The notes under the pieces: model-generated
Told to the model about the DNA's origin: nothing
Seen by the model: the letters and a program-made list of their open reading frames with translations, nothing else
Databases searched by the model: none
Part shown: positions 1-10,370 of the stretch, piece after piece
Numbering within the stretch: position 1 is the stretch's first letter
Layout of the letters: each line of letters starts with the position of its first letter
Program-made: the position numbers and the translations under genes
Assembly (NCBI RefSeq): GCF_000970755.1
Contig: NZ_KQ034007.1
Span: forward strand, 929,485 to 993,484
DNA: 64,000 nucleotides
Source of the DNA: Lactobacillus kimbladii
GTDB taxonomy: Bacteria > Bacillota > Bacilli > Lactobacillales > Lactobacillaceae
Reading direction: 5' to 3'

Positions 1-107
1 TATCTGAAATTAAAAAAAGTCAAAAAAAACTATAAAAAAGAATATAAAACAGTAGAAAAATATCAAACTTTCATTTAGAATTAGAGTATGATATTGGGAG
101 GTAAATA

Positions 108-1313
108 ATGTCAGAAAACAGTAATCAATTTTTAGATGCATTAAAGCAAATGCAAGGAGTTGAGGTCGGAGATATTGTAGATGTTGAAGTATTAGACGTT
201 GAAGAAGGTCAAATCGATGTTGGTGTTGAAAATGCCGGTATTGAAGGTGTAATTCCGCGTCGTGAATACACTTCGGATCGCAACGTTGACCTACGTGAGG
301 CAGTTAAGCCGGGCGATAAACTCAAAGCTTTAGTTTTAAGAAAAGCTGGCGGCGACAAGGAAAATGGTGAATTTTTCTTCTCAGTTACTCGCTTAAAGGA
401 AAGAGAAGCTTACGACGAGTTGCAAAAAGACTTTGAAGAAGGCAAAACAATCGAAGGTACGGTTACCTCGTCTGTTCGTGGCGGTTTATTAGTTGATGTA
501 GGTACAAGAGGATTTTTGCCTGCATCATTAATTTCAAATCGTTACGTTTCAGATCTTAAGCCATTCATTGGTAAAACAATGAAACTTAAGATTACAGAGA
601 TTGATCCAAGTAAGAATCGTTTAATCCTTTCTCATAAGGACTTGATTGAAGAAGAACGTGAAGAAGCTTTTGATAAGGTTGCATCACAACTAGTTGTGGG
701 TGACGTTGTTGAAGGTAAAGTTTCTCGTCTAACTAACTTTGGTGCCTTTGTTGATGTAGGCGGCGTGGACGGTTTAGTTCATATATCCGAGATTTCATAT
801 AAACATGTTGACAAGCCAAGCGATGTTTTAAAGGCTGGCCAAGATGTAAAAGTTAAAGTAATAGGTATTGATGATGATAGACATCGCATCTCCCTTTCAA
901 TTAAGCAGACCGAACCTTCTCCATTCGAACAAGCTACAGCTGACTTACACGAAGGTGATGTGTTTGAAGGTGAAGTTAAGTCTTTAACTAACTTTGGTGC
1001 TTTTGTTGAAGTTGCTGATGGTATTCAAGGTTTAGTTCATGTTTCAGAAATATCATATAAGCATGTAGATAAGCCAAGTGATGTTTTAAAAGTTGGTCAA
1101 AAAGTTAAAGTTAAAGTTTTAAATATTGACCCTAATGAGCATCGCATTTCACTTTCTATGAAAGCTGCAGAACCTAAGAATTCTGAGAATGAAGGAAACC
1201 GTTCACGTAATTCTTATAACCACAATTCTGTTAACAAGAAGTATATGAATAATGATGACAGTGGCTTTGCTTTAGGTGACATCATTGGTGACCAATTAAA
1301 GGATCGTCGTTAA
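108..1313 (+). CDS. rpsA: 30S ribosomal protein S1 homolog, four S1 domains
   Basis: RNA-binding protein of the small ribosomal subunit or its short Firmicute homolog (YpfD type), helping mRNA binding at initiation. Four S1/OB-fold repeats are visible at about residues 19-88, 110-176, 194-264 and 280-351. Repeats 3 and 4 are almost identical and share the GLVHISEISYKHVDKPSDVL-type block. A 50-residue Asn/Ser-rich tail follows. At 401 aa it is the short Gram-positive form rather than the six-repeat proteobacterial S1. A GGGAGG Shine-Dalgarno (SD) at 96-101 sets the start. The upstream 107 bp is AT-rich and I could not place a convincing promoter. A terminator separates it from der. Confidence 0.95.
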   Translation: MSENSNQFLDALKQMQGVEVGDIVDVEVLDVEEGQIDVGVENAGIEGVIPRREYTSDRNVDLREAVKPGDKLKALVLRKAGGDKENGEFFFSVTRLKEREAYDELQKDFEEGKTIEGTVTSSVRGGLLVDVGTRGFLPASLISNRYVSDLKPFIGKTMKLKITEIDPSKNRLILSHKDLIEEEREEAFDKVASQLVVGDVVEGKVSRLTNFGAFVDVGGVDGLVHISEISYKHVDKPSDVLKAGQDVKVKVIGIDDDRHRISLSIKQTEPSPFEQATADLHEGDVFEGEVKSLTNFGAFVEVADGIQGLVHVSEISYKHVDKPSDVLKVGQKVKVKVLNIDPNEHRISLSMKAAEPKNSENEGNRSRNSYNHNSVNKKYMNNDDSGFALGDIIGDQLKDRR

Positions 1314-1320
1314 ATATAAT

Positions 1321-1351
1321 AAAAAAAGCCGACTTTTGAGTCGGTTTTTTT
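1321..1351 (+). terminator. Intrinsic terminator after rpsA
   Basis: GCCGAC at 1328-1333 pairs with GTCGGT at 1340-1345 around a TTTTGA loop. The stem is extended by A and T runs and followed by a T tract. It lies just after the rpsA stop and before the der SD. Confidence 0.85.
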
Positions 1352-1373
1352 ATTTGTAAAAGGAGGCTGAAAA

Positions 1374-2684
1374 ATGGTTTTACCCGTAGTTGCAATTGTA
1401 GGACAGCCTAATGTTGGTAAATCAACGCTTTTCAACCGTATTATTAATCAACGTTTAGCAATAGTAGAAGATAAACCTGGAGTAACTAGAGACCGAAACT
1501 ATGCTCCGGCTGAGTGGCTGGGACATAAATTTGATCTAATAGATACTGGTGGAATTACATGGGCAAATAGTAATATTGAAGAAGAAATCAGGGCGCAAGC
1601 GGAAATAGCAATTGAAGAAGCTGACGTCATTGTGTTTTTAACTAATGTTACTAATCATGTTACTAATCTTGATGAACGGATAGCCCAAATGCTTTATCAA
1701 ACTAAAAAGCCAGTGATTTTAGCAGTTAACAAAGCAGATAATCCTGAACAACGCATGGACATTTATGACTTTTACAGTTTAGGTTTTGGTGATCCAATAC
1801 CTATCTCCAGTGTACATGGAACAGGTATTGGAGATTTACTTGATCAAATAATCGCAAGCTTGCCTAAAGATATAAGCTTGAACGATAATGAGCAAATATC
1901 ATTTAGTGTTATTGGTAGGCCCAATGTAGGTAAATCTTCAATTGTTAATCGCTTAGTAGGCGAAAAACGGGTGATCGTTAATAACGAAGAAGGAACCACC
2001 CGAGATGCTGTTGACACACCCTTTAAAACTAAAGACGGCACAAAATTCAGAATTGTAGATACTGCAGGTATCAGACGGCGAGGAAAAGTTTACGAAAAAA
2101 CTGAAAAATATTCCGTAATGAGAGCGATGGGGGCGATTGAACATTCTGATGTTGTCTGCTTGGTTCTTGATGCCAGTACAGGCATTAGGGAACAGGATAA
2201 ACATGTTGCCGGCTATGCTCATGATGCTGGACGTGGCCTTATAATTTTAGTTAATAAATGGGACTTACCAAAGAAAACCAGTAATAGTGGCAAAGACTTT
2301 GAACAAACTATTCGAACTGAATTTCAGTATCTCGATTATGCTCCAATCTTGTTTGTCTCGGCTAAAACTGGTCAAAATATAGAAAAGATTCCGAAACTAG
2401 TACAAACAGTTTATCGGAACCAACAACAAAGAATTAAGTCCAGTGTATTAAATGATCTATTATTAGAAGCAAGCAAATTGGTGCCTACACCAATGATTAA
2501 AGGCAAGAGATTGCGGGTTTATTACATGACCCAGGTATCTGTTAATCCACCAACATTTGTAGTTTTCGTAAATGATCCTGAATTAATGCATTTCTCTTAT
2601 CAACGCTTTTTGATCAATCAGTTACGTGAGAATTTTGACTTTACAGGAACACCAATTAAGATAATTGCACGAAAAAGAAAATAG
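1374..2684 (+). CDS. der: Ribosome biogenesis GTPase Der (EngA)
   Basis: Essential double-GTPase for 50S subunit maturation. The first G domain has GQPNVGKST near residue 10, DTGG near 57 and NKAD near 119. The second has GRPNVGKSS near 182, DTAG near 229 and NKWD near 294. The C-terminal KH-like domain covers about 350-436. At 436 aa it has the normal family length. An AAGGAGG SD lies 8 bp upstream of the ATG. It follows rpsA with only a terminator between and precedes hup, a common Firmicute arrangement. Confidence 0.97.
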   Translation: MVLPVVAIVGQPNVGKSTLFNRIINQRLAIVEDKPGVTRDRNYAPAEWLGHKFDLIDTGGITWANSNIEEEIRAQAEIAIEEADVIVFLTNVTNHVTNLDERIAQMLYQTKKPVILAVNKADNPEQRMDIYDFYSLGFGDPIPISSVHGTGIGDLLDQIIASLPKDISLNDNEQISFSVIGRPNVGKSSIVNRLVGEKRVIVNNEEGTTRDAVDTPFKTKDGTKFRIVDTAGIRRRGKVYEKTEKYSVMRAMGAIEHSDVVCLVLDASTGIREQDKHVAGYAHDAGRGLIILVNKWDLPKKTSNSGKDFEQTIRTEFQYLDYAPILFVSAKTGQNIEKIPKLVQTVYRNQQQRIKSSVLNDLLLEASKLVPTPMIKGKRLRVYYMTQVSVNPPTFVVFVNDPELMHFSYQRFLINQLRENFDFTGTPIKIIARKRK

Positions 2685-2731
2685 TTTGTATCTACCAAAT
2701 GCATAAAAATCACATTTTTAGATTAAATTGC

Positions 2732-2760
2732 TTGTTGTATCAAGGGTTTTGTGCTATTTT
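2732..2760 (+). promoter_or_regulatory. Probable hup promoter with extended -10
   Basis: TTGTTG at 2732-2737 lies 17 bp from TATTTT at 2755-2760. The -10 is preceded by TGC, giving an extended -10. It would produce a leader of about 100 nt before hup, and that leader contains two hairpins. Confidence 0.45.
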
Positions 2761-2868
2761 GAAATCAAGGAAATAGTGGTTTGAATAATCATTTATTCCT
2801 TGTTCCTTATTTGAGGAACTAATCAGGAATCTTAAAGTAAGGTTCAAGTTTCAGGAGGTGAATTCCCA

Positions 2869-3144
2869 ATGGCAAATAAAGCAGAATTAGTCACTGAAGT
2901 TGCAGCAAAAACTAAGTTAACCAAAAAAGATGCAGCTACAGCTGTTGATGCAATTTTTAGTTCTATCCAAGATGACCTTTCTAAAGGTAAAAAAGTACAA
3001 TTAATTGGCTTCGGAACTTTTGAAGTGCGTAAGCGTGCAGCCCGTAAAGGACGTAATCCACAAACTGGCAAAGAAATTCAAATTCCAGCAAGTGTTGTGC
3101 CAGCATTTAGACCTGGTAAAGCTCTTAAAGAAGCTGTTAAATAG
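2869..3144 (+). CDS. hup: DNA-binding protein HU
   Basis: Small nucleoid protein that bends DNA non-specifically. The 91-aa length and HU fold pattern are typical: an N-terminal helix pair beginning MANKAELV, the [24 protein letters not shown]-binding arm at about 46-66, and a C-terminal helix ending KALKEAVK. A strong AGGAGGTGA SD at 2852-2860 agrees with high expression. It has its own promoter region, a structured leader and its own terminator. Confidence 0.97.
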   Translation: MANKAELVTEVAAKTKLTKKDAATAVDAIFSSIQDDLSKGKKVQLIGFGTFEVRKRAARKGRNPQTGKEIQIPASVVPAFRPGKALKEAVK

Positions 3145-3162
3145 CTTAATAGTTTTATCTAA

Positions 3163-3195
3163 AAAGATGGTGGCTAATTCGCCATCATCTTTTTT
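3163..3195 (+). terminator. Intrinsic terminator after hup
   Basis: AAAAAGATGGTGGC pairs with GCCATCATCTTTTT around a short loop, followed by a T run, 20 bp after the hup stop. Confidence 0.85.
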
Positions 3196-3267
3196 GTGTT
3201 ATCATTTAATAATGATTAATTGCCATGGTGATTGGCAAACTTAGATCAAAAAAATGGAGGAATGAGA

Positions 3268-4524
3268 ATGAGCTACTCTGAACAGCTTCTTGATGCAATT
3301 GAGCAGCAGGACTTTTCTCAAGAAAAAATATTATTAAAAAAGGCTTTGGAGAATGATAAACCCGAAATTTTAGCGTCATTAGCTGAAAATTTAGTGGGAT
3401 TAGGTTTTTCAGATTTAGCTAAAGAAATATATCGCAGCTTAATTGCCCGCTTTCCCCAAGAGGATTTATTCAAAATCTATTTAGCCGAGATTTTATTAAA
3501 TGATGGCAAAGATGATGACGGTCTAACTTTGCTCTATAATATTGCTCCTGACTCTTCCTCTTATCTTGACAGCCTATTAGTTCAAGCTGATTATTATCAA
3601 ACCAATGGATTGGTTGAAACAGCCTATCGAAAACTGTTAGAAGCAGAGAAAATTGCCCCTGATGAGGATGTCGTAAAGTTTGGTTTGGCTGAACTGGATT
3701 ATCTTAGTGGCAATTATGAACGGGCTCTTAATAGATATCAAGATTTAATAAAACGCCATAAAACGTTTAGTGAAGTGAATTTAAATGATCGACTTTTTCA
3801 AACACTGGCAAAATTAGGACGCTATGAAGAAGCCGGAGAAATCATTGCTAAAAATGGCAATGATATTCTCGATATTGATAGCAAATATCAGGCTGCATTA
3901 GTAATGTTAACTTTACATAAAGACGACCAAGCAATTAAATACTTAAATGAGGTAATTGACCAGAGTCCCGATTATGTAAACGCATACCGCTTGCTTACTA
4001 CAGCTTACGAGCACAAGAACAATATTGAACAGGAGTTGCGTTCTGCTCAGGCAGGTATTGCCTACAATGAACTAGATCCAGTTTTATACAAAAAGGGTGC
4101 GCAAGCAGCAATTAAACTAAACGAATTAGATACTGCTGAAAACTTGCTAAAAAAGGGGATTAAAAATATTCCTGAAAATTTTGATTTACGCATCCAATTG
4201 TCTAATCTTTATGTTGCAGAAAATAAGAATGAAGAAAATATTGCTCTTTTTGCTAAAATTGACGATGAAGATTTAGAGCCGCAAGTTCATTGGAATTTAG
4301 CTCTTTCTTACCAAAATTTAGATCAGAGCGCGAAAGCCAAAAGTGAATTTTTACTAGCTTATCCTGAATTTAAAAATAATAGTGCCTTTTTAAAGCAAAT
4401 GATACGCTTTTTTAATACTGAACCCAATGCCAAAGATATTGTCAGTGAGTTACTAAATTCTTATTTGAAACTTGAACCCGAAGATACTGAAATGCAGGAG
4501 TTATATGATGAATTGCGAGCATAA
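3268..4524 (+). CDS. TPR-repeat protein
   Basis: Cytoplasmic protein made almost entirely of tetratricopeptide helices across residues 20-410, with repeats such as FSDLAKEIYRSLIARFP and YERALNRYQDLI. TPR arrays act as protein-protein scaffolds and this one has no catalytic domain, so its specific job is unknown. The open frame begins at 3232, but I chose the ATG at 3268 (MSYSEQLL) because GGAGG at 3256-3260 sits 7 bp before it, giving 418 aa. Homologs of this TPR gene are found beside hup/der/cca in lactobacilli. Confidence 0.88.
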   Translation: MSYSEQLLDAIEQQDFSQEKILLKKALENDKPEILASLAENLVGLGFSDLAKEIYRSLIARFPQEDLFKIYLAEILLNDGKDDDGLTLLYNIAPDSSSYLDSLLVQADYYQTNGLVETAYRKLLEAEKIAPDEDVVKFGLAELDYLSGNYERALNRYQDLIKRHKTFSEVNLNDRLFQTLAKLGRYEEAGEIIAKNGNDILDIDSKYQAALVMLTLHKDDQAIKYLNEVIDQSPDYVNAYRLLTTAYEHKNNIEQELRSAQAGIAYNELDPVLYKKGAQAAIKLNELDTAENLLKKGIKNIPENFDLRIQLSNLYVAENKNEENIALFAKIDDEDLEPQVHWNLALSYQNLDQSAKAKSEFLLAYPEFKNNSAFLKQMIRFFNTEPNAKDIVSELLNSYLKLEPEDTEMQELYDELRA

Positions 4525-4598
4525 TTGAGAAAATACAAACACTTAGCAGATAAAAATATCTCATCCTTTTGTCCCAATCTCACTATTTATAAAATTAA

Positions 4599-4640
4599 CA
4601 GGCTAATAAATCATTATAGGTTTATTAGCCTGTTGTTTTT
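4599..4640 (+). terminator. Intrinsic terminator after the TPR gene
   Basis: CAGGCTAATAAA at 4599-4610 pairs perfectly with TTTATTAGCCTG at 4621-4632, followed by TTGTTTTT. It lies between the convergent TPR gene and yitT. Confidence 0.85.
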
Positions 4641-4674
4641 GCCAACTTTCACTGAATTAGCTTGATGTTAAGGA

Positions 4675-5562
4675 TTATTTTCTAATCAAAAGATGATGGC
4701 TTTTTTGCTTATAGGTAAAACCTTCTCCTAAGACTTCATGTACTTCAATGACGCTTACAAAAGCCTGAGGGTCTTCAGCAGCTATTAACTCTTTTACTAA
4801 AGGAATTTCTCGTGGTGAAACTACCAGATAAATTACTGGTCGCTTAGTTTTTTTATAGCCACCTCGAGCTTCAAAATAAGTAAAACCGCGGTCTAATTTA
4901 ATGTCTATCATTTTGGCTATTTGTTGATAATTATCCGAAATAATAATTAAGCCACGTGCAGAATAAGCTCCTTGTTGAACTGCATCCATCACCTTGGAAA
5001 GAATGAATGCAGCCACCAGGGTATACATAATATGCTTAACGTCCAAATACGATAACGATGATAATAAAATAATCGTGTCACAGAACAATAAAACTTTGCC
5101 AGAAGACATGCCATATTTCATTTGCATAATGCGGGCAATGATATCTGTCCCTCCGGAAGTTCCGTTATATCGAAAAATTAGGCCCAGACCAATACCAGAA
5201 AGTGTTCCAGCAAGTATTGCGGATAAGAAGAGGTCGTGTTCTAGGTTCAATTGATATATAATAGGGATTAAGCGCCAGAACCACAAGAAAAATGACAGCC
5301 ATAAAGTTCCCCAGATAGTATAGGCTAACAGTCTTTTTCCCATGAAACGATAGCCTAAAATAATTAAAGGGATATTTAATAACAGAGATGACAGGCCCAT
5401 ATTAACGCCCCAGAAGTGTTTCAATAGCAAAGTAATGCCACTAATGCCACCATCTGTGAGCTGGTTTGGCACTGAAATCATGTCAAGGCTGAAACCATAA
5501 ATTCCACAGCCAATCATAATCATTATAAGTTCAAAAATAATTCTTTTATTGTTTTTTTGCAT
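4675..5562 (-). CDS. YitT family membrane protein (DUF161/DUF2179)
   Basis: Membrane protein of unknown transport role. It has about five to six hydrophobic segments in residues 1-180 with the family signature GLGLIFRYNGTSGGTDIIA, then a soluble C-terminal DUF2179 domain at about 195-285 (GRGFTYFEARGGY-like block). The frame is open further upstream to 5670, but that start would overlap cca. The ATG at 5562 (MQKNNKR) has an AAAGGAAAAG SD and gives 295 aa, the normal family length. It is transcribed against its neighbours and divergently from cca. Confidence 0.85.
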   Translation of the reverse strand: MQKNNKRIIFELIMIMIGCGIYGFSLDMISVPNQLTDGGISGITLLLKHFWGVNMGLSSLLLNIPLIILGYRFMGKRLLAYTIWGTLWLSFFLWFWRLIPIIYQLNLEHDLFLSAILAGTLSGIGLGLIFRYNGTSGGTDIIARIMQMKYGMSSGKVLLFCDTIILLSSLSYLDVKHIMYTLVAAFILSKVMDAVQQGAYSARGLIIISDNYQQIAKMIDIKLDRGFTYFEARGGYKKTKRPVIYLVVSPREIPLVKELIAAEDPQAFVSVIEVHEVLGEGFTYKQKSHHLLIRK

Positions 5563-5645
5563 AATAAAACTTTTCCTTTTAAGTTGGTACCTTAAAACTA
5601 CCACAAATAAAAAATAAAAACACAGATAAATGAGTTGATAAAATA

Positions 5646-6845
5646 ATGTTAAAAATAAATAATTTACCACCGATTTTTACAGTCGCGTTTCCAGTGCTTA
5701 AGCAGTTAGAACAAGCTGGTTATGAAGCTTATTTTGTTGGAGGGTCAATCCGTGATTTGATTTTAAACAGGCCCATTCACGACATTGATATTGCTACCAG
5801 CGCATACCCGGAAGAAGTAAAAAGACTCTTTCCTAAAACTATTGACACGGGAATTAAACATGGTACAGTTACTGTTTTAAATGATGGTGCTAGCTACGAA
5901 ATTACCACTTTTAGAACAGAATCAGGCTACCAAGACTTTCGCAGACCGGATCATGTCACTTTTGTGCAAAATCTGGCTGAAGATTTGAAAAGACGCGACT
6001 TTACCATCAATGCATTAGCAATGAATAGAGCCGGTGAAGTAATCGATCTTTTTAATGGATTAGGGGATTTGCAAAAACACCTTATTAAAGCAGTAGGAGA
6101 TCCCATGAAAAGATTTCATGAAGATGCTTTACGTATGATGAGAGCAGTCCGCTTCATGAGTCAGCTTAATTTTGATCTTGAATCTCAAACTAAAGAAGCA
6201 GTAAGTGACTTACATCAACTATTGTCCAAAATTTCAGTCGAAAGAATCCGTGATGAATTTGTCAAAATGGGTACTGGAATAAATTCTCGGGATGCCTTCA
6301 AAATCTTTTTACAAACTAAGTTAAGTGAAAGTGTACCGGATTTTGCCGGTAAAAGTGATTTATTGGCAATTTATCCTAAATTAAAATTTAATCCCAGTAT
6401 GGAAACAAGTCTATGGTCTATAATTATTATTTTGTTAAAAATTTCAGATGACCAAATTGCGCGTTTCATGCGTGATTGGAAAAATTCAAATGCTATGACA
6501 GAAAAAGTTAGAAAAATTGTGACTCTGTTTGATTTGATTTCTGAAAAATCGCCTTCTGATCTTGAGCTGTTTAATGCTGGCAAAGACGTTTTGCTAAACA
6601 CAATAGATGTGGCGCATATTTTAGGACAGCCAATCAACTCCGAAGCATTGGTCGACCGCTATACTGCTTTGCCAATCAAGTCAATGTCAGAATTAGCTGT
6701 TGACGGGCAATTCTTAATTGCTAATGGTATAAAGCCTGGACCGAAATTGGGCCAAATACTCAATGAAATTAAGCAAAAAGTTATTTCAGGTGAATTAGCT
6801 AATTCTAAGGATGATATTCAAGACTATTTGCAGCAAATAGAATAA
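5646..6845 (+). CDS. cca: CCA tRNA nucleotidyltransferase
   Basis: Adds or repairs the 3' CCA end of tRNAs. Class II nucleotidyltransferase features are clear. These are the FVGGSIRD loop near residue 29, the metal-binding DIDIATSA (DxD) near 45, the RRPDHVTF block, and the [18 protein letters not shown] motif near 110-127, followed by the [12 protein letters not shown] neck motif near 158. The length of 399 aa is typical of the Bacillus/Lactobacillus CCA-adding enzyme. The SD is weak, and the gene is divergent from yitT with 83 bp between starts. Confidence 0.96.
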   Translation: MLKINNLPPIFTVAFPVLKQLEQAGYEAYFVGGSIRDLILNRPIHDIDIATSAYPEEVKRLFPKTIDTGIKHGTVTVLNDGASYEITTFRTESGYQDFRRPDHVTFVQNLAEDLKRRDFTINALAMNRAGEVIDLFNGLGDLQKHLIKAVGDPMKRFHEDALRMMRAVRFMSQLNFDLESQTKEAVSDLHQLLSKISVERIRDEFVKMGTGINSRDAFKIFLQTKLSESVPDFAGKSDLLAIYPKLKFNPSMETSLWSIIIILLKISDDQIARFMRDWKNSNAMTEKVRKIVTLFDLISEKSPSDLELFNAGKDVLLNTIDVAHILGQPINSEALVDRYTALPIKSMSELAVDGQFLIANGIKPGPKLGQILNEIKQKVISGELANSKDDIQDYLQQIE

Positions 6846-6846
6846 C

Positions 6847-7515
6847 CTAGACGTAGAATAACACAGAGAAAAACATTAAAGTTGAGCCTAAGATGACAAA
6901 CAGGTGCCAGATTACGTGAATAAAGGGAATCCTTTTCATTGTATATAAAAGAGCACCTACCGTATAAGCTACACCTCCGCTAACTAGTAGCCAAAATCCA
7001 ACAGGGCTGAGGCGCACGTATAAATGGTTACCGGCTAAAATTACCAGCCAGCCCATAGCTACATATAAAACAGTATCTAATATGACATGTTTACCTCGGT
7101 TAAAAATGTAGTAAATGATACCAAATATTGCAATTATCCAAACCAGAGTGAACAACATTATGCCCCATTTTCCACCAATCGCTACCAGAGAAAAGGGAGT
7201 GTATGATCCTGCAATTAACAAAAAAATTGATGAATGATCAAAAATTTGGAAAACATTGCGAGCCCGAGTAAAAATTAGACTATGAAAAAGTGTGGAGAAA
7301 AGATAAAGCAGAAGCAAACATGAACCATAAATAGTAAATGTAACAATTCTCAGTGGACTATGAGTTGAAGCGGCTTTAATAATTAGTAGCACTAATCCTG
7401 CAACTGCCAGGCAAAAACCTATTCCATGCGTGACAGCACTAAGAATATTATCTACTAAGTAATATGTTTTGGATCTTTGTTCAGGTTCTTGCCACAATTT
7501 CTGCAATTTCATCAT
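6847..7515 (-). CDS. Hemolysin III / TrhA family membrane protein
   Basis: Seven-helix membrane protein of the PAQR/HlyIII superfamily. Hydrophobic helices run through nearly all of the 222 aa. Expected polar residues are present: SAVTHGIG near residue 31, an STLFHSL block near 75, DHSSIF near 93, and a C-terminal HVIWHLFVILGS motif with the two family histidines. The biochemical role in lactobacilli is not settled, and a membrane-homeostasis role is only an inference. It is convergent with cca and ends 1 bp after it. Confidence 0.85.
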   Translation of the reverse strand: MMKLQKLWQEPEQRSKTYYLVDNILSAVTHGIGFCLAVAGLVLLIIKAASTHSPLRIVTFTIYGSCLLLLYLFSTLFHSLIFTRARNVFQIFDHSSIFLLIAGSYTPFSLVAIGGKWGIMLFTLVWIIAIFGIIYYIFNRGKHVILDTVLYVAMGWLVILAGNHLYVRLSPVGFWLLVSGGVAYTVGALLYTMKRIPFIHVIWHLFVILGSTLMFFSVLFYV

Positions 7516-7632
7516 GAAACAGTTTGTTCGCTTTCTTTTTTTTACTAGTTTTTTTGCTATAATAATTATAATTAATACAGTTCACATTCTATCATAAATG
7601 AGAACATCAAATCAGAATTGAGGGCGAGTACG

Positions 7633-8493
7633 TTGTCAGAAATAAAAATTTTGACTGATTCTTCCGCGCAGTTAACACCGGAAGAAATTAAAAAATATCA
7701 TATTACCGTTGTGCCTTTATCGGTCACAATCGATGGTGATACTTATCTTGATGGAGTGGAAATAACCAGACAGCAATTTGTCCAAAAAATGAGTGAGTCT
7801 AAACAACTCCCAACTACGAGTCAACCACCTATAGGAACCATGGTTGATACGATTAATGAGTTAACTAAAGATGGTAGCGAAGTCATTGGCATATTTTTGG
7901 CGAAGGTATTAAGCGGTACAATTGACGCAGCTCGTCAGGCTGTAAAATTAACTGGTAAATCAGATCTGGTACATATAGTTGACTCTGAATTAACTGACCG
8001 CTCTGAAGGATTTCAGGTATTAGCCGCTGCACGGGATATTGCCGCTGGCAAAAGTATTCCTGAAATTTTGGCTCATATTGAAAAAATCAAAAAAACACAG
8101 CGTTTGCATCTTCTAATTGTTAATTTGGAAAATGTTATTAAAGGTGGACGCTTAGGTCCTTTGGCTGGTAAAATTGTCAACATGCTTAATATACATATTG
8201 AATTGCAAATGCCGAATGGTCATTTGAAAATTGCCAAAAAAGGAAGAGGCAAAAAATTTTCTTTAGCTTTTGATAAGCGCGTTTTAGATGATATTGAAGC
8301 TAATAAAGAAAAAATTAAAGAAGTAGGTATCTCATACGTTGCAACGGGAAGCACACCGCAAAAGCTACTCGATTTTGCCCAAAAAATTAAAGATATTAAT
8401 TCTAAAATTGATGTTTTAGTGCGAGAAACCAGTCCTATTATTGCAACGCATGCAGGGATGGGAGCATACGCAGTTTTGTATTACACGGAGTAA
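7633..8493 (+). CDS. DegV family fatty-acid-binding protein
   Basis: DegV/FakB-type carrier that binds a fatty acid for the FakA kinase. N-terminal ILTDSSAQL matches the DegV ligand loop, with the conserved TTSQPPIG near residue 60 and VNLENVIKGGRLGPLAG near 165. I chose the TTG at 7633 (MSEIKILTDSS, 286 aa) because GAGGG at 7620-7624 lies 8 bp before it. An extended -10 (TGC-TATAAT) at 7555-7563 may be its promoter. The yozE gene starts 3 bp downstream. A second DegV gene is at 29651-30529. Confidence 0.9.
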   Translation: MSEIKILTDSSAQLTPEEIKKYHITVVPLSVTIDGDTYLDGVEITRQQFVQKMSESKQLPTTSQPPIGTMVDTINELTKDGSEVIGIFLAKVLSGTIDAARQAVKLTGKSDLVHIVDSELTDRSEGFQVLAAARDIAAGKSIPEILAHIEKIKKTQRLHLLIVNLENVIKGGRLGPLAGKIVNMLNIHIELQMPNGHLKIAKKGRGKKFSLAFDKRVLDDIEANKEKIKEVGISYVATGSTPQKLLDFAQKIKDINSKIDVLVRETSPIIATHAGMGAYAVLYYTE

Positions 8494-8496
8494 AAA

Positions 8497-8727
8497 TTGG
8501 CATATAGAGAAAGCTTTTATCGCTATTTAATGACACAGCGTAATGCTGATTCAAATGATGAAGTTGCGCAGTTTGCAAATAATGCACAAAATGATCAGAC
8601 TTTTCCCAAGCAAGAGCAAAATTATGAAAAATTATCTGATTATCTTGAGCTTAATGGTGGTTATTTACCAAGCATGAGCATTTTTGACAAAGCATATCAA
8701 ATGTATCGTGAAAAGATGACGTATTAA
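8497..8727 (+). CDS. YozE family small protein
   Basis: A 76-aa protein of the YozE SAM-like family, a small all-helical fold of unknown function. The hallmarks [10 protein letters not shown] at the N terminus, [14 protein letters not shown] in the middle and [19 protein letters not shown] near the end match the family. It starts at TTG 8497, with GGAG at 8487-8490 overlapping the degV stop, so it is probably translationally coupled to degV. Confidence 0.85.
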   Translation: MAYRESFYRYLMTQRNADSNDEVAQFANNAQNDQTFPKQEQNYEKLSDYLELNGGYLPSMSIFDKAYQMYREKMTY

Positions 8728-8778
8728 ATTAGGGCTTCTAATTGCTATGGAGCCTTTTTCGCGTAAGAAAGGCAAAAA

Positions 8779-9618
8779 ATGGTTAATATTCAGTGGTATC
8801 CAGGGCATATGAATAAAGCTCGGAATCAACTTGAAGATAAAATGAATTTAATTGATGTCATTGTAGAAGTTTTAGATGCACGAATTCCTCAATCATCACG
8901 TAACCCAATGATCGAAAAACTTGTAGGCAGTAAACCACATTTGATTATTCTAAATAAAGCTGATTTGGCAGATCCAGTGATGACTAAAAGGTGGCAGAAA
9001 AAGTTTACCACTAAAGGAAAGTTTGTGATGTCTCTGGATTCTCTTCATAATACCAATATGCAAGTGCTCGTGAAGATGATCAAAAAAGCTGCTGCAGCGA
9101 AAATTGAAAAATTACAACAAAAAGGTGCATCAAGCCCTGTTATCAGAGTTGCAATTGCTGGTATCCCCAATTGCGGCAAGTCCACAATTATTAATCGTCT
9201 TGTTGGTCGCAATGTCACTCAGGTTGGTAATAAACCGGGAGTAACCAAGGGGCAAAATTGGCTCAAAACTGCCGATAATATTCAAATTTTAGATACTCCC
9301 GGAATTCTGTGGCCTAAATTCGAAGATCAAACAGTCGGTCTAAAGCTTGCGGCACTGGGAGCAATTAAGGATACTGTTTTTAGCGCTGATGATGTTGCCT
9401 TATTTTTATTAGCAATGTTACGCAAACACTATTTAAATGATTTAAGCAAGTTTGCTAGAACTTCCAAAGCAGAAATTCAACATATTAATGATACTGATCT
9501 GTTACTGGCACTGACCGAGGAATATGGTATGCGTGACGATTATGATCGTTTCTCTATGTATTTATTGCAAAGATTGCGTAAAGGAAAAGTAGGAAGGATT
9601 ACTTTGGATCGGTTATGA
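8779..9618 (+). CDS. rbgA: Ribosome biogenesis GTPase RbgA (YlqF)
   Basis: Circularly permuted GTPase needed for late 50S assembly. The permuted order is visible: NKAD (G4) near residue 59 comes before GIPNCGKST (G1) near 129 and DTPG (G3) near 174. The N terminus [12 protein letters not shown] is the family signature. The 279-aa length fits. Its stop overlaps the rnhB start by 4 bp. Confidence 0.96.
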   Translation: MVNIQWYPGHMNKARNQLEDKMNLIDVIVEVLDARIPQSSRNPMIEKLVGSKPHLIILNKADLADPVMTKRWQKKFTTKGKFVMSLDSLHNTNMQVLVKMIKKAAAAKIEKLQQKGASSPVIRVAIAGIPNCGKSTIINRLVGRNVTQVGNKPGVTKGQNWLKTADNIQILDTPGILWPKFEDQTVGLKLAALGAIKDTVFSADDVALFLLAMLRKHYLNDLSKFARTSKAEIQHINDTDLLLALTEEYGMRDDYDRFSMYLLQRLRKGKVGRITLDRL

Positions 9619-10370
9619 CAATTGGTGAAATAAAAAAATTACTGGCACAGGGCTCAGTCAATCATGAAGATTTGAAAATTTTAGAAAATGATACTCGTGT
9701 GGGTGTTCAAAAGCTCTTGCTAAGTTATCATAATCGCCAGCAAAAATTAGCTAAGAAAAAAGCCGCCTTTATAAAAAGATTTGCTTATGAAAAAACTTTT
9801 TGGGCCAAAAACGAAACTGTCGCCGGGGTAGATGAAGTCGGCAGAGGACCATTAGCTGGTCCTGTTGTGACAGCCGCCGTAATTATTGATGACAATTTTG
9901 ATTTGACAGATGTCAATGACTCTAAAAAATTAAGTGCCAAGCGCCGCCAAGAATTATTTCCCTTAATTTTAAAGGAAGCGGTTAGTGTGGCAATCGGTTT
10001 AAAAAGTCCGCAAGTGATTGATGAAATAAATATTTATGAAGCAGATCGTTTGGCAATGGCTGAAGCTGTCAAGAATTTAGACGTCAAGCCTGACGCTTTG
10101 CTTGTTGATGCTATGCAGGTGCCAGTTCAATTGCCGCAGGTTCGGCTAATAAAGGGTGACGCCAAATCAAATTCAATTGCTGCTGCTTCAATTGTTGCCA
10201 AAGTATTCAGGGATAACTTGATGGCAGACTATGCCAAAATTTATCCTAAGTATCATTTTGATGAAAATGCTGGCTATGGCACTCAAGCTCATCTTCAAGC
10301 ACTGGCAAAATATGGTCCAACGCCAATTCACCGAAAAACATTTGCACCAGTGAATTCTTTTTATAAATAA
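9615..10370 (+). CDS. rnhB: Ribonuclease HII
   Basis: Endonuclease that removes ribonucleotides and RNA from RNA-DNA hybrids. The catalytic block [15 protein letters not shown] near residue 71 carries the DE pair. Further acidic residues lie in [11 protein letters not shown] and LLVDAM, and [11 protein letters not shown] is the typical C-terminal motif. The N-terminal 60-residue extension is normal for Firmicute RNase HII. It begins as an ATGA overlap with rbgA. A terminator-like hairpin follows directly and contains the dprA SD. Confidence 0.96.
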   Translation: MTIGEIKKLLAQGSVNHEDLKILENDTRVGVQKLLLSYHNRQQKLAKKKAAFIKRFAYEKTFWAKNETVAGVDEVGRGPLAGPVVTAAVIIDDNFDLTDVNDSKKLSAKRRQELFPLILKEAVSVAIGLKSPQVIDEINIYEADRLAMAEAVKNLDVKPDALLVDAMQVPVQLPQVRLIKGDAKSNSIAAASIVAKVFRDNLMADYAKIYPKYHFDENAGYGTQAHLQALAKYGPTPIHRKTFAPVNSFYK

